Positions 58,811-64,000 of a stretch of DNA of 64,000 nucleotides are shown here, piece after piece. The translations under genes and the position numbers were made by a program. The stretch lies in assembly GCA_934454405.1 (NCBI GenBank), contig CAKSFN010000006.1:70185-134184 (forward strand). The letters run 5' to 3'. Origin of the DNA: an uncultured Eubacteriales bacterium (lineage in GTDB: Bacteria > Bacillota > Clostridia > Oscillospirales > UBA644). Below the pieces are notes generated by a model. The model had not been told where the DNA came from. It was given only the letters and a program-made list of their open reading frames with translations, and ran no database searches. Positions within the stretch are counted from its first letter, which is position 1; each line of letters opens with the position of its first letter.

Positions 58811-60412
58811 ATGACCGAAAAACCGAAATCTCAATCCGTCAGACGGAAAAACAGATACGGGGCGGCGTTTTTTTACACGTTCTGCGGCGCTTTTATCGTT
58901 GTCGGAATAATTGCGATCGCAATTTTTCTCGGTACGCAGGATCATAATATTTTTGACTTTTCTTCCCGTGAGCTTTACGAGGAGGCTCGTCAGTATCTGC
59001 TTGTCGGGGATAACGATAATGCCGAAAAATCATTGAAAAAATGCATAAAAAAGAATGTGACCAACACGGACGCGGTGTTGCTTCTTGCCGATCTTTACTC
59101 TCAGCAGTCAAGGCAGGACGACGCGATAAATATGATTCTGGACTGCATAGGCGAGTCTGAAAAGAACGCCAGAAACGACCAGCTTTACAAGCGCATTATT
59201 CAGCTTTACGTCGAAAAGGGCGACATTCCCTCCGCGATAGATTTTTCAAAAGGGCTTTCGTCCTACATCAAAACGCGGCTTTCGAAGGTCAGACCGGCAG
59301 ATCTTAAAGTCACGCCCTCCGGCGGCGAGTATGAAAGCTCCGTCAACGCGACCGTCAAATTCGCCGAGGGGTGCGTCGTTTACTACACCGTGGACGGAAC
59401 GACCCCGAATAAGGACAGTGCCGTTTACGGCGAAGATCCCATACTTCTTCCCGTCGGAAGCATCACGCTGAAAGCCGTCGCCGTAAACCCCTCCAACAAT
59501 CTCGTAAGCGAGCTTTTTGAAGGGACGTACACTATCAGAAGCGACCTTAACCCGTATAACTTTGCGGACGCGAAGGTCGAGCAGATAGTCCGCGCGACGA
59601 TAGGCAAGAGCTCGGGCACTGTTTACTACAAGGATCTTGCCCGCGTTAAAAAATTTGACAATTCGGTCGGCGGCAGCGGTCTTATAATGACGTTTGAGGA
59701 TCTGAAAATGATGACCGGCATAACCGAGATCGTTCTCGCGGGCGAAACAAAGGTCGCGGATTTCGATGTTTTCGGCTCTTTGCCGTCCCTGCGCCGCGTG
59801 ACGCTGAAAAACTGCAACCTCAACAACGGCGACGCTTCAAAGCTTTTCTCCTCCTGTCCGAACCTGACATATCTTGACGTCAGCGGAAATAATCTGAGCG
59901 ACATTTCTTCCATAGTCGCTTTGAAAAACGTTTCAACCCTTGACATCTCGGGCAACTCCGTCGAGGACGCCGCGCCGATCGGCGAGCTGACGAGCCTTAC
60001 CTCTCTTAATATCGCCGCGAACAAAATATCGGGCATTAAATGGTGTTCGGCTCTCAAGGGGCTCACGTCTCTGACCGCGGGCGGCAACGATATTTCGGAT
60101 TATTCGCCCGTTTCCGCTCTCACTTCGCTGAAAAAGCTTTCTCTCAACTATGCGGGAATAAGCGATCTCGGCTTTGTTTCCCCGTTGAAAAGCCTCGAAA
60201 CGCTCGATCTGAAAAACAACGGTTTTTCAAGCGTTTCCGCATTGACCGCTCTTTCGTCGCTTGAAACGGTCAATGTTTCGGGCAACGCCTACATAGAGGA
60301 TCTCGGTTCGTTGAAGGATTGCGGACGGCTGAACGTCGTCACCTGCACGAACATCACTTATGAGCAGGAGCAGGCGCTCATCGCCGCCAACATAACGGTA
60401 GTCAGAGAGTAG
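58811..60412 (+). CDS. Membrane protein with TPR, CHB_HEX-like and leucine-rich repeat domains
   Basis: 533 residues. A positively charged start and one helix (about 20-42: FYTFCGAFIVVGIIAIAIFL) anchor it. Residues about 53-150 form TPR-like helices (ELYEEARQYLLVGDNDNAEK, LADLYSQQSRQDDAINMILD). Residues about 165-245 match the chitobiase C-terminal-like sandwich (VYYTVDGTTPNKDSAVYGED, ITLKAVAVN). From about 300 leucine-rich repeats run to the end, e.g. LPSLRRVTLKNCNLNN, CPNLTYLDVSGNNLSDISSI and VALKNVSTLDISGNSVED. No enzyme motif is seen, so this is a surface binding or scaffold protein. YcxB and MmcQ genes follow closely and are likely cotranscribed. Confidence 0.8.
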   Translation: MTEKPKSQSVRRKNRYGAAFFYTFCGAFIVVGIIAIAIFLGTQDHNIFDFSSRELYEEARQYLLVGDNDNAEKSLKKCIKKNVTNTDAVLLLADLYSQQSRQDDAINMILDCIGESEKNARNDQLYKRIIQLYVEKGDIPSAIDFSKGLSSYIKTRLSKVRPADLKVTPSGGEYESSVNATVKFAEGCVVYYTVDGTTPNKDSAVYGEDPILLPVGSITLKAVAVNPSNNLVSELFEGTYTIRSDLNPYNFADAKVEQIVRATIGKSSGTVYYKDLARVKKFDNSVGGSGLIMTFEDLKMMTGITEIVLAGETKVADFDVFGSLPSLRRVTLKNCNLNNGDASKLFSSCPNLTYLDVSGNNLSDISSIVALKNVSTLDISGNSVEDAAPIGELTSLTSLNIAANKISGIKWCSALKGLTSLTAGGNDISDYSPVSALTSLKKLSLNYAGISDLGFVSPLKSLETLDLKNNGFSSVSALTALSSLETVNVSGNAYIEDLGSLKDCGRLNVVTCTNITYEQEQALIAANITVVRE

Positions 60413-60420
60413 AGATTTAT

Positions 60421-60966
60421 ATGCCTGTTATAGTGAACAAAACCGAATATAACGAAGAAAATTTCTGGAAGGGCGCAAACGTCTCCAAGCGCGGCGTGTT
60501 CATCGCCGTCAGAAGCGTTTACATCGCCGTTTCCGTCGTCTCCGTCGTGATTGCCCTTTTCGTTATGGGCAGGGTCGGGCTGAGTGTCGGCGAGTTTCAG
60601 GCGGCTGTCCGCAGCTCCGCCGTTCCGCTTGCCGTTCTGCTTGCCGTGTTCGTGTATTCGACCGTGAAGGCGTTTACTTTCAAGCGCGGTATAAAAAAGA
60701 AGTTTATGGATTCCCGCGTTCGCGCTTTTGAGCCGAAAACGCTGACTTTTTCCGACGAGGGCTATTCCTGCGTCGGCGAATACGAAAGCCGCGACGTGAC
60801 ATATACGTATATCGACCGCGTTATCGAAACGGACGACGCGTTTTTCATAATCAACAGGCTCGGAATGGATATCGTCGATAAAAACGGATTTGAGCAGGGA
60901 AGCGCAGAGGATTTCAAAACTCTTATCGCGGAAAAATGCCCGGGCGCGAAGAAGAATTTCAGATAA
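60421..60966 (+). CDS. YcxB-family membrane protein
   Basis: 181 residues, 8 bases after the LRR gene. Two helices (about 27-50 and 66-84) are followed by a YcxB-like domain: FEPKTLTFSDEGYSCVGEYE, VTYTYIDRVIETDDAFFIIN and the closing FKTLIAEKCPG. Function unknown; members sit in the membrane with the C-terminal domain in the cytoplasm. Confidence 0.75.
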   Translation: MPVIVNKTEYNEENFWKGANVSKRGVFIAVRSVYIAVSVVSVVIALFVMGRVGLSVGEFQAAVRSSAVPLAVLLAVFVYSTVKAFTFKRGIKKKFMDSRVRAFEPKTLTFSDEGYSCVGEYESRDVTYTYIDRVIETDDAFFIINRLGMDIVDKNGFEQGSAEDFKTLIAEKCPGAKKNFR

Positions 60967-61012
60967 AATATCAAAAATGCAACAACCGAACTTTTTTATC
61001 GAGGCGAAACGT

Positions 61013-61354
61013 ATGCTGACCGAAGAAGATGTTATAGAATACGCGCTTTCAATGCCGGGAGCGTGCGTGAGGTATCCTTACGGCAACTCTCCTCTCGTTC
61101 TTTCAACCGCCGATGTTCACGAGTTCTGCGATGTTTACGAGGGCTCCGAGCCCGCGCATCTTGTTATGAAATGCGACCCCGACGAGGCGATACGGCTCCG
61201 CGAAAAATATCCCGGCTCCGTTTGTCCCGGCTACCGCTGCAATAAACGCCATTGGAACTCCGTCTTTCTCGACGGCAAGATTCCCGACGAAGAGATAAAG
61301 GAAATGATTTACAATGCGTTTATGCTGATGAACAAGCGTAAAAAACGGAAATAA
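61013..61354 (+). CDS. MmcQ/YjbR-family protein
   Basis: 113 residues from the ATG at 61013, where GAGGCG is the ribosome site; an ATG at 60977 would add 12 residues. LTEEDVIEYALSMPGACVRY begins the protein, HLVMKCDPDEAIRLREKYPG and CNKRHWNSVFLDGKIPDEEI are the typical middle and end (NK.HW..v.ld...p..ei). The fold is a CyaY-like DNA-binding candidate; function is unknown. Confidence 0.88.
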   Translation: MLTEEDVIEYALSMPGACVRYPYGNSPLVLSTADVHEFCDVYEGSEPAHLVMKCDPDEAIRLREKYPGSVCPGYRCNKRHWNSVFLDGKIPDEEIKEMIYNAFMLMNKRKKRK

Positions 61355-61394
61355 CACTCACTTTGCATATACTGATAATTTTTGGAGGCATATT

Positions 61395-62399
61395 ATGGCA
61401 ATTCTTGTTACGGGCGGCGCCGGTTATATCGGCAGCCACACCTGCGTTGAGCTTATCAAGGCGGGTTACGAGCCTGTCGTCGTCGATGATTTGAGCAATT
61501 CAAGCGCCGACGTCATTGATAAGATTGAAACGATTACGGGCAAGCGTCCCCGCTTTTACCGCGCGGGAATTCAGGACGTCGAGGCGATGAGAAAGGTTTT
61601 CTCTGAAAACAATATAGACGCCGTTATTCACTTCGCCGCGTTCAAGGCGGTCGGCGAATCCGTCAGATTTCCGCTTAAATACTACAAAAACAATATTTCG
61701 GGAACTGTTTCGCTTTGTGAGATTATGTCGGAGTTCGGCTGCAAGCGCATTGTTTTTTCCTCCTCCGCCACGGTTTACGGCGCCCCGAAGAGCGTTCCGA
61801 TAAAAGAGGATTTCCCGCTTCACACAACCAACCCCTACGGCAGCACCAAGCTGATGATGGAAACTATTCTTTCGGACGTTGCGAAATCCGATCCCGAATG
61901 GAGCGTTATTCTTCTTCGCTATTTCAACCCCATCGGCGCGCACGAAAGCGGGCTTATCGGAGAGATGCCGAACGGTATTCCCAACAATCTTATGCCTTAT
62001 ATCGCGCAGGTCGGTGCGGGAAAGCTCGATCATCTTAATGTTTTCGGAAACGACTATCCCACAAAAGACGGCACGGGCGTCCGCGATTACATTCACGTTG
62101 TGGATCTTGCAAAAGGTCATATAAAGGCGATTGAAAAAGCGATGAAGAGCGACGGCGTGAACATCTACAATCTCGGCACGGGCAACGGTTACAGCGTGCT
62201 TGAAATAGTTCATGCGTTTGAAAAGGTGAACGGTATTCCCATTCCCTATGAGATCAAACCGAGAAGAGCCGGCGACATCGCGGAATGTTACGCCGACCCG
62301 ACAAAAGCGTTGAACGAACTCGGTTGGAAAGCCGAGCTCGGCATAGAGGAAATGTGCCGTTCGTCGTGGGAGTTTACCCGCAGATTTTTCGGCAAATAA
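61395..62399 (+). CDS. galE: UDP-glucose 4-epimerase
   Basis: 334 residues, with TTTGGAGG upstream. NAD site VTGGAGYIGSHTCVELIKAG, catalytic SSSATVYG and Tyr-Lys in NPYGSTKLMME, GVRDYIHVVDLAKGH and YNLGTGNGYSVLEI are all standard. It interconverts UDP-glucose and UDP-galactose for wall polymers and for galactose use. A small membrane-protein gene follows 21 bases later. Confidence 0.96.
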   Translation: MAILVTGGAGYIGSHTCVELIKAGYEPVVVDDLSNSSADVIDKIETITGKRPRFYRAGIQDVEAMRKVFSENNIDAVIHFAAFKAVGESVRFPLKYYKNNISGTVSLCEIMSEFGCKRIVFSSSATVYGAPKSVPIKEDFPLHTTNPYGSTKLMMETILSDVAKSDPEWSVILLRYFNPIGAHESGLIGEMPNGIPNNLMPYIAQVGAGKLDHLNVFGNDYPTKDGTGVRDYIHVVDLAKGHIKAIEKAMKSDGVNIYNLGTGNGYSVLEIVHAFEKVNGIPIPYEIKPRRAGDIAECYADPTKALNELGWKAELGIEEMCRSSWEFTRRFFGK

Positions 62400-62420
62400 T
62401 CGGAGAAAGCGGAGAGCGGT

Positions 62421-62675
62421 ATGACCGTAAGACTTGTTGTAAATTTCATACTTGCCGTGCTTGCGGTCGCCGCGCTTGTTTTTGACAGGAACAGGTACGA
62501 TAAAATTCTCGGCGCGCTGCTGCTTGTCTTTGCCTCGCAGGGCATCGCAAGCCATTATCTCGGCGGCTCGCACATTGTCAGCGTGGTTCTTTTTTATACG
62601 CTGCCTCCCGTCGGGCTGGCTTTCATTTTGATTGCGGCGAAGCGGCTTTCCGAGCTATTCGGAAGAAAAAGATAG
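62421..62675 (+). CDS. Small membrane protein, 84 residues
   Basis: Three hydrophobic segments (about 4-21, 29-45, 52-72) with LGGSHIVSVVLFYTLPPVGL between, and a Lys/Arg-rich end that would stay in the cytoplasm. GGAGAGCGG precedes the start. Probably cotranscribed with galE. No family recognised. Confidence 0.7.
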   Translation: MTVRLVVNFILAVLAVAALVFDRNRYDKILGALLLVFASQGIASHYLGGSHIVSVVLFYTLPPVGLAFILIAAKRLSELFGRKR

Positions 62676-62778
62676 GCAAAAACGCCTGTTTTTCTTTCGT
62701 CCGCCGTATTCAAAACAGCCTCTTTCGGAACGGGCAGGTGACGAAAATATGAACTCTGCACTATTTTCGGCTCGCGTA

Positions 62779-62807
62779 TTGACTTTTTAATAAATATATG
62801 ATATAAT
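62779..62807 (+). promoter_or_regulatory. Promoter of the 45-residue peptide gene
   Basis: TTGACT (62779-62784), 17 bases, TATAAT (62802-62807). Confidence 0.8.
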
Positions 62808-62901
62808 CTGACTGTATAGGCGAAGGTCTATCTCTTGTATCGTGCAGTTTTTATTTTTAATATGTTTATATTGTAAGGCGCCCGTCCTTTGTGGGGGGAG
62901 A

Positions 62902-63039
62902 ATGAGAAAAATGAAATACGAAACTCCTTATATTGAGATTATTCAGCTCGGCGAAAGTGATGTTATCACATGGTCGAGTTTGGATGTCGAGCCCTCCGGT
63001 GACGGTGACTGGGAAAATTTCGGCGACCTTTTCGGTTGA
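62902..63039 (+). CDS. 45-residue acidic peptide of the DVIT-S type, function unknown
   Basis: A complete small transcription unit: consensus promoter, GGGGGGAG ribosome site about 4 bases before the ATG (a second ATG lies 9 bases on), and a strong terminator 24 bases after the stop codon. The peptide is MRKMKYETPYIEIIQLGESD then VITWSSLDVEPSGDGDWENF and GDLFG. The first half, with KYE.P.IE.I and DVIT(x)S, resembles tiny proteins I recall from many Clostridia; the second half is acidic, with Gly and aromatic residues. No Cys, no signal peptide. It could be a RiPP-type precursor or secreted signal; no modifying enzyme is in view. Confidence 0.7.
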   Translation: MRKMKYETPYIEIIQLGESDVITWSSLDVEPSGDGDWENFGDLFG

Positions 63040-63062
63040 TTTTCGTGTTTCGGAAGCGTATT

Positions 63063-63093
63063 GTGTCGGCTTTGCCGGCACTTTTTATTTTTT
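63063..63093 (+). terminator. Terminator of the 45-residue peptide gene
   Basis: GTGTCGGC-ttt-GCCGGCAC followed by TTTTTATTTTTTT. Confidence 0.92.
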
Positions 63094-63196
63094 TCGGGGA
63101 AATTTTTCTACATATTTATATAATGGCTTCCTCCGCGCCGATGAACGGACAAAGGACATTTATGAAAAAACAATGAATGAAAAATGTGAAAAAGCA

Positions 63197-63225
63197 TTGA
63201 CATAAAGCCGCAACTATGATATAAT
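63197..63225 (+). promoter_or_regulatory. Promoter of the right-edge secreted protein
   Basis: TTGACA (63197-63202), 17 bases, TATAAT (63220-63225), an exact consensus. Confidence 0.88.
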
Positions 63226-63275
63226 CAAATTAAATATAGTTATGATACTTTAATTATTTTAGGGGGTCTCTTATT

Positions 63276-64000
63276 ATGAAGAGGAGAATAATTTCCTCGT
63301 TCCTGGCGGTCGTCCTGCTTGTATCGGCGTTTATCCTTTGCGCTTCCGCGTCGGCAGGCATCGACCTTTCGGGATATACCGCAGCCGACAGCACGGTTGA
63401 TTTTCATATTAAAGAAATATACGCAAAAATAGACGTTGTGTCATATCGGGAGCTTGCCGAGGTCATTGCATACGCAAACGCGTTGAGAACTGCGGCTCTC
63501 AACGGCTCCGACGCGGCATCCGTTTCCGTTTCGTGGAACGGCGCGGAATACGGTCTTGAAGAGTTTTGCGACGAGATAGTGTTTCCCGTTATCCCCATGG
63601 GCTCCGGCGCGAGAGTCATGGCGGACGCCGTTATGAACAACTCCTCTCTCTGGCCTCTCGGAACCCCCGTAAAGGAACTTTCGCAGACGGTTTACGACTC
63701 AACCGCTTACGCGGAGGTCTACAATCTCTGGAAGCATCTCCGCGACGATCATAAGGACGGCTTTCTTTCCGTTGCCGAGTTTGTTGCCGAAAAGGCGCAG
63801 CTCGAATCGAAAATAAGGGCGCTTAAAACCGATGCCGTTCTTCCTGTGTTTAAGATTTCTTCCGCAAACCTTACTCTCAGCGACAGCATAGCTGTTAACT
63901 TCAAAGTTAAAGCAGAAGTTTACGAAGCGTATGAAAACGTATACGCCGTAATTTCCTGCGGCACGAACACCATAACCATAAACAATCCCGTTTACAAAGA
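63276..64000 (+). CDS. Secreted protein, N-terminal part (runs off the window)
   Basis: The frame from the ATG at 63276 (AGGGGG upstream) stays open to the end, giving at least 241 residues. A signal peptide is clear: MKRRIISSFLAVVLLVSAFI then LCASASAG. The mature part has SWNGAEYGLEEFCDEIVFPV and VYNLWKHLRDDHKDGFLSVA, then a beta-rich stretch, ISSANLTLSDSIAVNFKVKA, of a kind found repeated in large exported Clostridia proteins. No catalytic motif is visible in this part. It probably continues with surface-protein modules; function unknown. Confidence 0.8.
   Translation, partial: MKRRIISSFLAVVLLVSAFILCASASAGIDLSGYTAADSTVDFHIKEIYAKIDVVSYRELAEVIAYANALRTAALNGSDAASVSVSWNGAEYGLEEFCDEIVFPVIPMGSGARVMADAVMNNSSLWPLGTPVKELSQTVYDSTAYAEVYNLWKHLRDDHKDGFLSVAEFVAEKAQLESKIRALKTDAVLPVFKISSANLTLSDSIAVNFKVKAEVYEAYENVYAVISCGTNTITINNPVYK

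Overview
The window looks like chromosome from an anaerobic, probably gut-associated member of the Bacillota (class Clostridia), most likely an uncultured Oscillospirales/Christensenellales-type lineage. Supporting signs are a single-chain pyruvate:ferredoxin oxidoreductase with no respiratory genes, the order yybS-gdpP-rplI-dnaB known from Bacillota, a perfect CIRCE box at groESL, a tyrosine T-box, a SpoIID-like protein, a dockerin-bearing wall hydrolase, GH36 and GH20 glycosidases and a membrane pyrophosphatase. Family-level placement is inference.

Layout. 1-4307 is accessory: the end of an unknown protein, an XRE regulator plus nucleotidyltransferase pair that resembles a toxin-antitoxin module, tRNA-Gly/Arg/His, three copies of a 161-bp structured repeat (one interrupted by a 275-bp inverted-repeat element), a leftover tail of a GH78-like gene and a Fic-like gene with a dyad operator. 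4491-10690 is a five-gene unit: beta-propeller hydrolase-like protein, orphan solute-binding lipoprotein, DUF4432 epimerase-like protein, creatinase-like M24 protein and creatininase-family hydrolase. 10769-20603 holds a membrane metallophosphoesterase and, on the minus strand, the core block yybS-gdpP-rplI-dnaB-tilS-ftsH. 20645-26376 (minus) holds GH36 alpha-galactosidase, a DUF4143 ATPase with its own palindromes, and groESL. 26380-36427 holds a secreted lysozyme-like/SH3/dockerin protein behind a structured leader, a J-domain protein, a VanRS-like two-component pair, rplJL with an L10 leader, a class II aldolase, DegV and a 50-residue Cys-rich protein. 36427-47627 holds tyrS with its T-box, a DUF4830 protein, a nuclease/HelD operon, nifJ and GH20. 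47759-54585 holds tRNA-Pro, a small unknown protein, an amino-acid ABC transporter with a Cof-type phosphatase, hppA and mscL. 54608-64000 holds proC-proA-proB, a SpoIID-like protein, a membrane TPR/LRR protein with YcxB and MmcQ neighbours, galE, a 45-residue peptide in its own transcription unit, and the start of a secreted protein that runs off the window.

How the parts fit. Several core physiological systems are visible: chaperones and proteolysis (groESL, ftsH), c-di-AMP turnover (gdpP), osmotic and energy balance (mscL, hppA, proBAC), pyruvate oxidation (nifJ) and glycan use (GH36, GH20, galE). Regulation can be read directly from the DNA: many promoters match TTGACA-17-TATAAT, and there are CIRCE, T-box and L10-leader elements plus three local dyads at stand-alone accessory genes (XRE/NTase, Fic, DUF4143). 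Two non-coding repeat families stand out: the 161-bp element after tRNA-His, and a hairpin related to AAGGGGCTGTAAAA that occurs four times, twice as part of a ~250-265-bp element placed in opposite orientation about 6 kb apart.
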